64,000 nt of DNA, from positions 45,827,336-45,891,335 of the forward strand of contig CM077006.1 in the NCBI GenBank assembly GCA_039090855.1, in the 5' to 3' direction. This stretch comes from Macrothele yani (Eukaryota > Arthropoda > Arachnida > Araneae > Macrothelidae). The notes below the pieces were generated by a model. It was not told where the DNA came from, searched no databases, and saw only the letters and a list, made by a program, of their open reading frames with translations. Below, piece after piece: positions 45,530-55,415 of this stretch (within the stretch, counting starts at the first letter, position 1; every line of letters begins with the position of its first letter). Both the position numbers and the translations under genes were made by a program.

Positions 45530-46865
45530 CGAATTTTCGGGTGTAATAAGCATGTCTTTTGAATCCGTTCTGACGCAAATTAAATTTATCAAAGCTATTC
45601 GAAGCCAAAGGAACCGGTATGCAAAACAATAGTATCTGACGGAAGAAAGAAGTGCTTCGATCGGGTTTTTAATCCCTCAGGTATTGCTGTAAATGGATAC
45701 GTGAGCTTACGCCCTCTGGTTGCAGACTTGTGCTTTAAGAAAAACATGAATTTATGCGAGAAACATTTTGCACTGGAAACGCTCTCCAACACAGAATTAA
45801 TTTTTCAAATCTGACTGTTAGAAACAGAGATAGCCGCCCCGGTGGCGCAGTGGTCTAAGGCGCTGGCCTATGATCATTCGTCCGTAAGGGGTCCGGGTTC
45901 GAATCCCGGTGAGGCATGGATGTTGTGTTTGTCTTACGGCACTGGCTCTCTCCCTTCCCTGGAACCAGTGACCCTAAATTAGGGACGGGCGACTGCTTAT
46001 AGCCCATTGAGTTGCTCACGGTGGTCGTTAAACCTCCAATCAAAAAAAAAAAAAAAAAAAAAAAAGAAACAGAGATATCGACAAAAATAAGATGTGACTT
46101 TACGTCCCCAGGTGGGAAAACCATGCATTATTTTAGCAAGAAAGTATTCTCAAAAGGTTTTTATATATGATCGGTATCGGTCCAAGAAAAAGTTTTCAGG
46201 AGCCCAGATTTTGCTGCAATTACATCAGAAGCAGAACCAAATTCTTTACCAAACATTAGAAATTATATGAAAAATATTTTCCATCAGGTGTTGTATGCGA
46301 TACGGGAAGAATTTTTCAAATCGGAGTTTTAGAAGCAGAAATAACGCAGAAAACGAAATTTACCTTTGTGCCCTCAAGCGGAAAGTCTATGATTTACTTA
46401 AAAATTTGGAATTTATATTAAAAGCATTTCGCATCGGAAACACTATCCAATAAAAAAGGAATTTTTAAAATCGGAGGTTTAGAAGAAGAGATATCGGGAA
46501 GAGATATCGGGGAAAACGTAATTTACTTTTACGCCGATAGCGCAAAATCTATGCGTAATTTGAGAAAGTAAGTATACCTAAAATAATCTTCGACATAAAT
46601 GGAATCGAAAGATAAAATAATTTTTTTCAATCGGATGTTTAGAAGCAAATATATGTGGAATAAAACGTATTTTTGTATTCGACATCATCTACATTTACGC
46701 CCTCTAGCGGTGAAAATGTATATCGTAAAGAAAAACGAAATGAAATGATCATCATTCGAATATTTCAAGCTTCCCAAAGCAAAAAGAATTTTTCAAATCG
46801 GACTAATAGTTGCAGAGATATAGTGTCTACACACAGACGGACGGACAAACCGAAAATATAAGCAC
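45530..46865. repeat. strongly diverged tandem array, unit about 150-190 bp
   Basis: A recurring order is visible: TTTACGCCCTCTAGCGG-like, then a GGAAACACT(A/C)TCCAA-like part, then TTTTTCAAATCGGA, a TTAGAAGCAGAGATAT-like block and GAAAACGTAATTTAC-like. It ends in ACAGACGGACGGACAAAC near 46833. A SINE interrupts it at 45833. The block near 45530 also matches 6062-6110. Confidence 0.6.
45833..46064 (+). mobile_element. SINE family 1, reference-quality copy with 13-bp TSD
   Basis: About 232 bp: head GCCGCCCCGGTGGCGCAGTG, B box GGGTTCGAATCCCGG, body (TGTCTTACGGCACTGGCTCT; CCCTAAATTAGGGACGGGCG; TTGCTCACGGTGGTCGTTAA) and a 24-nt A tail. AGAAACAGAGATA flanks it at 45820-45832 and 46065-46077. It has the cleanest boundaries of the family in this window. 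Confidence 0.96.
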
Positions 46866-47285
46866 GATCTGTTTTTACAAAAGACGTAGAACATGTGAGA
46901 CTGCAATTATATTAAATATTCTTTTGTTGTAGATGCAATGTTAATTCAAAAAGCAATTATCAAGTTAACTCAGGTGTTCTTGGTACTTTGCTTGATATGT
47001 GTATATAAAAAGGCGATTTTAACTGCATTACAAGACCCAAAAATATCCCTATAGTGACTTTGTTACCAAATCCATTACATACAATGAAATATTTATCTAT
47101 GAAATTTTGCAAAAGTGCTCCCAACATTGTAACGATCTGAAAATGTTGCTTTCCCATAATAAAGAAAAAAGGAGTAATATTGTGCAACTAATATTAACAA
47201 AATAACATAAGAAAATGTGAGTACCGGTAAGGATACCATTTCAGTTTACAATATTTACTGGAAACATTAAATTTTTGTGCTTTAA
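46866..47285. other. no recognisable gene
   Basis: AT-rich spacer without supported features. Confidence 0.35.
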
Positions 47286-47289
47286 CGCA

Positions 47290-47512
47290 ATTAGCTCGAC
47301 GCCCCAGTGGAACAGTGGTCTAAATACCGGCTTCTTGCCATTCGTTTAAGGGGCTCTGGACTCGATCCCTAGATGACATATGGGTAGTGTGTTTTCCTAA
47401 ATGCACCGGCTCTCTCCCTTACGTGGAACCAGTAAGCCTAAGTAAGGGACAAGCTGCTGCTTATAGCCCTTGGAGTTGCTCCTGGAGGTAGGTTAAACCT
47501 CGAACAAAAAAA
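47290..47512 (+). mobile_element. SINE family 1, diverged subfamily
   Basis: The head ACGCCCCAGTGGAACAGTGG, body with CCGGCTCTCTCCCTTACG, GTAAGGGACAAGCTGCTGC and an A-run are retained. The B box is damaged (GGACTCGATCCC). Confidence 0.8.
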
Positions 47513-48277
47513 ACTAGTTCATTGCATATGTTTAACAAGCAGTAATAGCCACAGGCAAACTAAGTATCGGAAGTGTGACAGCCAATAGAGGAAGAGAAGT
47601 ATGAGAGCGGGAAGTATTGAGAGATAGTAGATAAAATAATATCAGAGTGAAAGTGAGGAGGTGATGGACATTTGGCATGCAAAAAAAAATATGAGAGCGA
47701 ATCGTAAGCAGAATTATCGGCAGAAGAATCGTAAAATGAGAGTGATCCTTAGAGATATGAGTAGTAGGAATGGACTGCTTCTGCCTACGTGGTGCTTCGT
47801 GAGCACGACTCACTGTTTCGCATCTCGTACATTCTGCCCTTTTTTTCCGCTCGGTCGATGAATTAGTGCTTACGTCGTGTTAGTCCGCCATTTTGGTGGA
47901 TGAGATCATTCTGGTATTCCGACTTTTCGTGTTTCCATCACTGTTCCTCACTGTATTGGTTGCTCAGTGTTCTTGTGAGAAATTCAGGAATTCTCTATAT
48001 TGATCCTCTGTTTCAGTTGTGCCACAAATTTCGCTGGGATATTTTTCGAACTAAAAATGTTCCTGTGGCTCCCTTATGGGCTCGTCCTCGGAACTTCTGC
48101 GTAGAAGTATGGTGTTTTGCTAACCACGTTGATAAAGCAATTCGTTAAAAACAGTATGAATGAAGAAATATTTGACTTACAATCAGGAGTACGTGGTAGG
48201 GGGAATTTCAGTGTGGTTTGTTGTTGGAAAGTATCTATAGAACCCTGAGTATTCTGAAGCGATCCTTTCTTACTAAT

Positions 48278-48280
<3 letters not shown>
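47513..48280. other. no recognisable gene
   Basis: Non-coding; frames here lack family resemblance. Confidence 0.35.

Positions 48281-48321
<41 letters not shown>
48281..48321. repeat. (GT)n microsatellite
   Basis: Twenty uninterrupted GT units. The purine-rich tract that follows (to about 48900) is simple-sequence-like and gives spurious open frames. Confidence 0.97.
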
Positions 48322-48322
<1 letters not shown>

Positions 48323-48915
48323 AAGAAACAAGGCTTGCGCGTGCCCGTACATGTGAGAGAGAAATTTCGGCTCTGAGAAACAGTGAATGTGGGACAAGAA
48401 TTGTGACAGTGAAGGAGAAGCAAACAGTAGAAAGGGAAAATGTCATGCGGAAGAAAGGCGCAGAAAGGAAATAGCTAGGAAGGCAAGAGTGACAGGACAA
48501 GAGAGGAGTGAAGTGAGACAGGATATAAGTGATTAGAAGTATGACAGTCATAGAGAGATAAACAGTCAACAGAACAAAAACGTACGTGAGCGAAGAACTG
48601 AGAAGCCATGTGCGAAAGAGTGAAAGGCACGTGACAGAAATACGGTGATTGAAAAACATCCGATATTAAGATGGAAATATCAGAGTAAATGACGGGTTTT
48701 TGACATAAGAATGCATGCGTGAGAACGATAGAATTAGAGATAAAGAAAATATGAATGAGTGACCAATGGAAGGAAAATATCTCAGCGAATGTGAAAAAGG
48801 TAGTGAGAGACGAAACAGTTAAGAGACGGAGAAAGATACTAAGCTCACAGATGAGACACTGTGACGAGTGGGAAGAGATGAAAAGTTTGCATGACAAGAA
48901 GCAAACAAAGAAGAT
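48322..48915. other. purine-rich, no gene
   Basis: Strand-biased AG-rich sequence; no domain is recognisable on either strand. Confidence 0.35.
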
Positions 48916-48939
48916 ACATCAACATCCATGGGTACAATT

Positions 48940-49235
48940 CTCGTACGTGTCTGTTGCTATTTTACCTATACTGTCCCATTGAAGTCTGTTCGTTGTAGCG
49001 TGGCTCAATTCTTGAAGAGTTCCACCGCACCAGTCTTTAATAACGTCAACCCACACGCGATGAGGGCGTCCTGTTGCATTTTTTCCGTTCATTAAGCCAA
49101 ACATCAAAGTCTTTATCTTTCTGTCATTTTTCATTCTGCGGATGTGTCCAGAGCCTCAGTTTCCTCTGAATGATTTTTTGAACAGGGTCTCTTTTAGTTG
49201 TATTCTTCTGCACTATGACGAAGTAAATTTCTCCT
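48940..49235 (-). pseudogene. LINE (non-LTR retrotransposon) C-terminal remnant
   Basis: The minus strand encodes QKIIQRKLRLWTHPQN, a frame change, then DRKIKTLMFGLMNG, GRPHRVWVDVIKDW and LSHATTNRLQWDSI. This is the usual end of many LINE reverse transcriptase ORFs (I..RKL...GH.....R..K....G...GRP...W.D.I..W). Only the last 90 or so residues remain. A family-2 SINE array adjoins its upstream side. Confidence 0.65.
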
Positions 49236-49795
49236 TCATTTTTATGCCAGGAACGGCATTCGAACCCACAACTCTCGGCTCCGGAGCTCCGAGTGCTATC
49301 CACTATATTACACTGGCATGTGCTCTCACTGCTATCTGCCTTTATCTCATGTGCGTCACATAGGGCAGGCACACATTTTTATGCCAGGGGCGGGATTCGA
49401 ACCCACAACTCTCGGCTCCGGAGCTCCTAGTGCTATCCACTATATTACACTGGCATGTGTTCTCACTGCTATCTGCCTTTATCTCATGTGCGTCACATAG
49501 GACAGGCACACATTTTTATGCCAGGGGCGGGATTCGAACCCACAAGTCTCGTCTCCAGAGCTCCGAGTGCTATCCACTATATTACACTGGCATGTGCTCT
49601 CACTGCTGTCTGCCTTTATCTCATGTGCGTCCTACAGGACAGGCATACATTTTTATGCCAGGGGCGGGATTCGAACTCACAACTCTCGGCTCCGGAGCTC
49701 CGAGTTCTATCCACTATATTATACTGGCCTGTGCTCTCACTGCTATCTGCCTTTATCTCATGTGCGTGCTGCGGGGCAGGCATGTCACAGTACAT
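49205..49795 (-). repeat. tandem array of four SINE family 2 units (137 bp), tRNA module type a
   Basis: Unit starts ATGCCAG fall at 49244, 49381, 49518 and 49655, all 137 bp apart. Each unit carries, on the minus strand, the family-2 leader (ATGAGATAAAGGCAGATAGC), the tRNA-like GCCAGTG...CTGGC module with B box GGGTTCGAATCCC, and a short tail. Only the outermost unit (49205-49243) has the AAATTTACTTCGT tail; the outer leader TGCCTGCCCCGCAGCACGCA ends near 49790. Confidence 0.9.
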
Positions 49796-50121
49796 TTCTG
49801 CATATCTTATCCTCTGGGTCCATCCCGATTCGTAATATTTTACGATAGCACTTACTTTCAAAGGCAAGTATCGTTCTCTCTGACTGCTTTGTCAATGCCC
49901 AAGTCTCGCAGGTGAAGGGGTGCATGTCTCGAGAATGCTTAACTTGGTTTTCAGGTAAATAGCTCTACTCTTCCAAAGTTTATCCATGGCTTTTAACAGA
50001 CCAATAAGATTTCCTATATTTTTACTGAATTATACTGTATATTACATCTGTTTTATCTTTCTAGCACTTGTTAAACGTTATTTTTATTAACAGTTATCTT
50101 TCTTTGTTTTCCCATTCTCAG
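49796..50121. other. intron, 5' side of the locus B exon
   Basis: AT-rich sequence ending in a pyrimidine tract and CTCAG acceptor at 50117-50121. No other feature. Confidence 0.5.
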
Positions 50122-50301
50122 GTCAATTTGTTCCAACTGAAGAGTGTCCGACGTCACAAGGTATTTTTCCCAATCCCAAGAACTGCAGCACATTCTTTCT
50201 TTGTACTAATGGAGAACATCATGTTCAAGAATGCCCATCAGGCCTGGAATATGATGCTCACAAGAGACAGTGCAATTATCCACATCTCACAAATTGCAAC
50301 G
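50122..50301 (+). CDS. CBM14 (peritrophin-A) chitin-binding exon, locus B
   Basis: A 180-nt phase 1-1 exon encoding about 60 residues: QFVPTEECPTSQGIFPNPKN, then cysteines in the same C-x12-C-x5-C-x9-C-x12-C-x7-C spacing as both locus A domains. The conserved segments CSTFFLC and CPSGLEYD are present, and it ends NYPHLTNC plus N. The acceptor is TTCTCAG|GT and the donor G|GTTAGT. It joins in phase to the linker exon at 58663. It is more typical of peritrophin consensus than the first locus A domain. The preceding exon is not identified, so I cannot say if locus B starts downstream of 18435 or shares upstream exons with locus A. Confidence 0.9.
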
Positions 50302-50474
50302 GTTAGTGTTTGGCGTAACGTGTTTCTATTATTTTGTTCTATTTTTGATCCACATAAAATACAGTAGCACTCGTATACATTGATCAGCATTACATTATGA
50401 CCACCCCCAGCCTAGAGAAATGAGCACGCCTGGAGACCAAACGGTGGCGCAAGTGAAGTTCACAAACCATTATA

Positions 50475-51883
50475 CACTGCTGGCCACCCAAAATGCAACA
50501 CCAAGAAGGACATGAGATTGCAAAGCCAGATTTACTGGACACATAACAATAGATACAAAGGTGAAACGATTGAGCTTACAGGCCCGTGCGACTTGCGGAA
50601 CACGCAGACATCAATAGTTCGTGTGGCCACCATGGCTGGCAATAACGGCCGCTACACGCCGCGGCATCGAACGAAAAAGGCTTTGGATGTGGGCTTGGGG
50701 TATGTCGGTCCAGGCTGCTTCCACACGTTGCCACAGTTCATCACGGGTAGCCGCGGGTGGTGCTTGTCGGGCCACTCGGTTGCCGATCAGCGACCAGACG
50801 TGTTCGATGGGTGACATATCGGGAGAACAGGCAGGCCACGGCAGCAGTGGCACCTGGTGGACCGTGAAGAATTGTTGCACGATGCGTTCCACGTGCGGGC
50901 GCGCATTGTCCTGTTGAAACGTGGCCGCTGGAAGGTCCTGCAGGTAAGGGAGGACTACAGGCTCCAAAATGTCGGAGATGTAGCGGTGACTGTTGAGTGT
51001 ACCGGCGATGCATACCAGAGAGGTGCGGGTGTCATATCCAATTGCGCCCCAAACCATAACGCCAGGCGACGGACCGGTATGGCGATGCATAATGCAGGCG
51101 TCATACAATCTCTCGCTGCGGTGCTGCCACACGCTGATCCGACCATCGTGGTGTTGCAGGCAGAAGCGGGATTTGTCGGAGAATACAATCTCTAGCCATT
51201 CCGTAGTCCAGGTGCGGCGTTCAACGGCCCACTGCCGCCGCACTCGCCAGTGGTATAACGTCAATGGTAATCGGGGCAATGGGCGCCGTGCGACAAGTCC
51301 CCGCTCCTGCAGACAATGTCGAACGGCATGTGCTGACACAGGTTGTTTCGCAACACACCCTAATTCCTGCGCTAACGTTCGTGATGTGGCGGTGCGAGCC
51401 GTCAATACCCGCCGCACAACAGGCTGTTCCTCTTGTTCGATGGTGTGCCGTGGCAGCGGCAATCGCTCACGTCGGTCTGTCCACCCCTCCTGCACCCACC
51501 GAATCCATACTCGCCTCACTGTGGCTGTATGTCGTCCCACACGGACGCCGATGTCTCGGTACGATAAACCGCTGTCGCGAAAAGCCACTATTCGTCCTCT
51601 GTCGAACTCCGAAACGTGCTGGAATGACTGCCGTATTCTGCGACGAGGCATCAGGAAGCTTCCCACGCACAGTTCCGGCAGCGCAACACACTTTCACTAC
51701 CTACACCCCGCCTTCTGTGAGCCCTTCTTATAGTGCTTCTCGGTGGCGTGCCGGGCGCACATGATTTGCAAATGCCCTGCAATGCAAATCGCGTGCATGT
51801 CCTCTCGCGGGCGACGCATGCTGTGAATTTCAGGCCAATCGCATGCTTCCTTCTTGGTGTTGCATTCTGGGTGGCCAGCAGTG
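50475..51883 (-). mobile_element. inner Tc1, apparently intact
   Basis: A 1,409-bp element between TA dinucleotides. TIRs read CACTGCTGGCCACCCAAAAT and CACTGCTGGCCACCCAGAAT, each continuing with GCAACACCAAGAAGGA: one mismatch in the first 36 positions. It sits inside the outer Tc1 and is visibly more GC-rich than its surroundings. Confidence 0.95.
50611..51666 (-). CDS. Tc1-family transposase, complete ORF (351 aa)
   Basis: DDE/D transposase for cut-and-paste movement into TA sites. The N-terminal paired-like helix-turn-helix spans residues about 18-60 (FDRGRIVAFRDSGLSYRDIG; TATVRRVWIRW). A second basic DNA-binding part follows to about residue 125. Catalytic motifs are FSDKSRF (first Asp), FQQDNARPHV (second Asp) and CSPDMSPIEHVW (Glu); the last two are 34 residues apart, i.e. 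DD34E. The C terminus has the family ending SMPRRVAAVIASHGGHTNY. Length is normal for Tc1 (about 340-350). No stop or frameshift is present. A start at the second Met (MPRRR) is possible and would shorten it by 5 residues. It may be autonomous; activity cannot be read from sequence. Confidence 0.93.
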   Translation of the reverse strand: MGSFLMPRRRIRQSFQHVSEFDRGRIVAFRDSGLSYRDIGVRVGRHTATVRRVWIRWVQEGWTDRRERLPLPRHTIEQEEQPVVRRVLTARTATSRTLAQELGCVAKQPVSAHAVRHCLQERGLVARRPLPRLPLTLYHWRVRRQWAVERRTWTTEWLEIVFSDKSRFCLQHHDGRISVWQHRSERLYDACIMHRHTGPSPGVMVWGAIGYDTRTSLVCIAGTLNSHRYISDILEPVVLPYLQDLPAATFQQDNARPHVERIVQQFFTVHQVPLLPWPACSPDMSPIEHVWSLIGNRVARQAPPAATRDELWQRVEAAWTDIPQAHIQSLFRSMPRRVAAVIASHGGHTNY

Positions 51884-52900
51884 TATATACAACCCGAGGA
51901 CAGGGTTTCGGTTAGTAGAGTGTTCGGAGTCAGAATGGGAAAAGCTGCCGATTTATCGGAGTTTGATAATGGACAAATTGTGATGACACGGCGCCACGGA
52001 ACTACGATTTTGGAAACAGCGCGACTTGTGGGTTGTTCACGTGCCGCTGTAGTGAGTACGCATCAAAAGTGGTGCACAGATGGCCAAACGACGAACCGTC
52101 GTCCAGCCGTGTGTCGTCCGCAGCTCATTGATGCCAGATGAGACTGTTGCTCATTGTTCACAGCGACGGCAGTGCCACAATGCGGCAAACCACCCGCACC
52201 TACAACAGTGATGATCAAGGCAATGTGTCACTGCACGTCATCTCCAACAACGCATGAAATGGGCCCAAGATAATCGAGATTGGACCGTGGATGATTGGAA
52301 GAAAGTGGTCCGGTGTGACGAATCAAGATTCTTGGTGCATCACGTAGACGGCCGAGCGCGGACACGCCGATCACCGACGGATGCTATGGCACCTGGATGC
52401 ACTGTTGGGCGGAAACAGGCCAGCGGTGGTGGTTTTATGCTGTGGGCGATGTTTTCTTGGGGCACTTTAGGCCCCATTATCCCAATAACACAATCCCTGA
52501 CAGCTTTTAAGTATCTGAACATCGTTGCGGACCAAGTTCACCCATTCATGTTCACTGCTGGTGATGGCCATTACCAACAGGATAATGCGGCATCTCACAC
52601 TGCCAGAGTGGTTCGAGGAGCATGGTGATGACTTTCTGTTAATTCCCTTGGCCTCCAAATTCACCTGACATGAACCCAATCGAACATTTGTGGTTGGACT
52701 TAGAAAAGCGGGTTCGCGCTAAATCACCACCTCCCCGAAATGTACAGGAACTGGAGGACCTGCTGTTGACATCATGATACCAGATACCCCAGGATACCTA
52801 TTACCACCTCATCGAATCGTCGAGTGGACGCTGTTCTGCGGACTAAAGGGGGTCCTACAGCTTATTAGGTAGGTGGTCATAATGTAATGGATCATCGGTG

Positions 52901-53198
52901 TATAAGGAAATTGAAAAGAGAGTAAAAAACATTCGATATAAGCAAACTTCGTTATAGCCGGAAAGATTAAAAAAGGGCTGTTTTCAGCATACTTACATTA
53001 GGCCAGGTTAAAACTAGTCAATCATAAACTATTTATAAATTAATCGAAGGTAAATAATACTAGTTAGTTGAAAACTATAGCTAGCAAATTAACAAGAGTG
53101 AGATCTGCAATAAGCAAAACATTTTACGAATGTAAAAACTAAAGTCAAAATATTTAACGAATTTGAAATTCCACCAGTTACATGTTTCGTTGGACATA
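52901..53198. other. locus B intron spacer
   Basis: AT-rich sequence between a Tc1 and a mariner. No feature. Confidence 0.4.
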
Positions 53199-54506
53199 CA
53201 CAGTGCGTCAAAGAATTTTTAAGACTGGCGCTAGATTTCAGCCTACGGTGGCGCCACCAGTGTAATAGCGAATGCGTTATAAACCGCGACCATCTGCTTG
53301 CTTTCTGCCAAAAGTACTGTGCAGTTGTCAAAGTAACTCAAACGAAACGGGCGTTCATTAGGGAAGTAAATTTTTTTTCATGTTGAATTATTAAGATGGA
53401 ACAAAGGGCTGTTATTAAATTTAACGCAAAACTTGGTAAAAGTGCCTCGGAAACGTACTAAATGATGAAACAACTTTACAGTGAGTTTTGTTTAAGTAGA
53501 TCAAGTGTTTTCCTGTGGCACAAACGTTTTTTGGACGGAAGAGAGATGCTAGAAGATGATAAGCATACCGGAAGACCAAGTTCATCTAGGACACCTGAGA
53601 TTATTGAAAAAGTGCGTGATTTCGTGGCAAACAATTGATGTGCGTCACTAAGAATGATGGAAGAGTCTTTAAACATCAACAAAGAAACGATTCGAACCAT
53701 CCTGCATGAAGATTTGGGCAAAACAAAAGTCTGTGCTAAATTTGTTCTACACACGTTAACCAATGAACAAAAATCAAGGAGAAGTGCACATTGAAGAGAC
53801 ATGATTTCAGCCACTGAAAATGATCCAAACTTCTTAAAATGGATTTTTACTGGTGATGAAACACGGTGTTTTCAATATGATCCTAAAACAAAGCGACAAA
53901 GTCTGGAATGGAAGTCGAAAAACTCGCCACAAGCCAAAAAAACAAGAAAAGTTCCATTAAAAATCAAAACAATGCTCATTACATTCTTCGATAGTAAGGG
54001 TATTATCCACAAAGAATTTGTTCTAAGTGAACAAACATTTACTGGTGAGTTTATTTAAATGTTTTGAGGCGTTTGATGGGAAGAATTCGTCGCATTTATC
54101 CAGAATATCGAGATGAAAACAGTTGGTGTCTGTTGCACAATAATGCACCCAGTCACACCTCACTTCTTGTTCGTAGATTTTTGGCGAAAAATACCGTCTG
54201 TGTGTTGAATCATCCACCGTATGTCCTGATTTAGCACCCTGCGACTTTTTTTTCCCCAAACTTAAAATGACGTTAAAAGGGTGTCTTTTTGGTGATATTT
54301 CGACCATACAAACAGCTTCGACGCGTGCTTTGGAAGCAATTCCGCAAAGTGAACTAGAACTGGCATTCGAATCATTATTAAATCGCTGTAACAAGTGTAT
54401 TGAAGCTGGAGGGACTTATTTTGAATAACAAACCAAAACAAATTATAATTTCTTGTTTCTATTTCATTTTACAGATCCAGTCTTAAAAATTCTTTAACGC
54501 ACTGTG
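53199..54506 (+). mobile_element. mariner element, complete ends, dead transposase
   Basis: 1,308 bp between TA sites; TIRs CACAGTGCGT(C/T)AAAGAATT continue as TTTAAGACTGG. The transposase starts at about 53396 (MEQRAVIKFNAKLGKSASET) and then has a stop. It continues with SRSSVFLWHKRFLDGRE, DDKHTGRPSSS, the first catalytic IFTGDETRCFQYDPK (about 53845) and, after a frame change, a HNNAPSHTSLLVRRFL block (about 54140). There the second catalytic Asp reads Asn. NHPPYVPDLAPCDFF follows with a further frame change; C-terminal KCIEAGGTYFE. At least four stops and two frameshifts. Confidence 0.92.
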
Positions 54507-54638
54507 TATGAACCAAATCTTTCTTGTTTTGTGCTTATCATGATCACTCTTCTAAATGTTTTTCAACTTCCTCTGACGCCATTGTTAAGATGTTTCCAGA
54601 TGCGAAATAAACTCTATGGTTTTCTAAACAGATATTAA

Positions 54639-54889
54639 CCCTTTAACGACCATAACCAAAAAATCTTGTATCACTCTAAATACCATAACACCCGAAACTG
54701 TCTGTTGGTTCACTTCTTTGTTTAATAATAACAATAATGACTGAGGGTGACTATAGCTGATCCTTCATAGGTTGAGAAAATTTCAAGAATAAGTAAGTTT
54801 AGGAAATTTGACCCACTCTAGATTGGCGTTTCTAGTGGCTATGGCCGTTTGTACGTACGGGCGTTTTGGGTGTTATGGTCGTTAAAGGG
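54639..54889. mobile_element. TTAA-flanked MITE (piggyBac-like), copy 1, 251 bp
   Basis: TTAA at 54635-54638 and 54890-54893 surround CCCTTTAACGACCATAAC and its inverse. No coding capacity. A second 251-bp copy lies at 59645. TTAA target plus CCC terminus fits piggyBac-type mobilisation, but no transposase is present here. Confidence 0.88.
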
Positions 54890-54899
54890 TTAAGCGATT

Positions 54900-55340
54900 G
54901 AAAGGTGACTAGGGAGGGGATAAAAGACAGCATTTGCCCATGAGACGTGCGTTGTCCTTTCCCTGGAGGCAGTTACTCTAAATCAGGGGCGGGCGACAGC
55001 TTATAACCTTTAGAGCTGCTTTAGAGCTGCTCATTGTGGTTGTTGAAGCCTGAAAAAGAATGAAAAAAGATACCAACGGGACTAAACCGAAATTACTCTG
55101 CCGCCATTTTATATAAATATTTGCGCCACCTTTTATACGTCATCATGGCCGCCATAGTGGCACAGTGGCCAAAGCACTGTCACTGACAGACCGTCCAAGA
55201 TGGGCTAGGGCGTGGGTCTCGAATGAGGTATGCGCACTAGCTTTAACCTTCGTTGAAACCAGTAGCACCAAATTAGACATGAGCGTTTGAGTTGCTCACG
55301 AACATTTGCTCGCGGTGGTCGTAAACACCCCACCCCCACC
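54900..55340 (+). repeat. two old SINE relatives in tandem
   Basis: 54900-55060 keeps TTTCCCTGGAGGCAGT, ATCAGGGGCGGGCGACAGC and GCTGCTCATTGTGGTTGTTG. 55146-55340 keeps GGCCGCCATAGTGGCACAGT, AAATTAGACATGAGCGT, GTTGCTCACG and GCGGTGGTCGTAAAC. Confidence 0.65.
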
Positions 55341-55415
55341 TCAGCCTCACTCCCAAGTAAGATTCGTTACGAAATGTGTGCCATCTTTTTGTAAATGACG
55401 TACCTTCACGAAATA

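Larger units (their letters stand above)
50378..52900 (+). mobile_element. outer Tc1 (dead), split by an inner Tc1
   Basis: TA-flanked TIRs contain CATTACATTATGACCACC at both ends (50389-50406; inverse at about 52868-52890). The transposase on the plus strand resumes at 51935: MGKAADLSEFDNGQIVMTRR, CSRAAVVSTHQKW. It continues with WTVDDWKKVVRCDESRFLVH (52280-52340) and GDGHYQQDNAASHTARVV (about 52562). A frame change follows, then WPPNSPDMNPIEHLWLDLEK (about 52650-52710). The DDE residues are present but frameshifts break the protein. It lies in the locus B intron. Confidence 0.88.

Noticed and set aside
48273..48897. Ser/Thr-rich minus-strand frames next to the GT repeat
   Set aside because: They come from a simple GT tract and a purine-biased region, with no domain or splice context.
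50993..51764. Long plus-strand frames of 246 and 166 codons
   Set aside because: They lie opposite the intact GC-rich Tc1 transposase. They have no start context or domain and are shadows of it.
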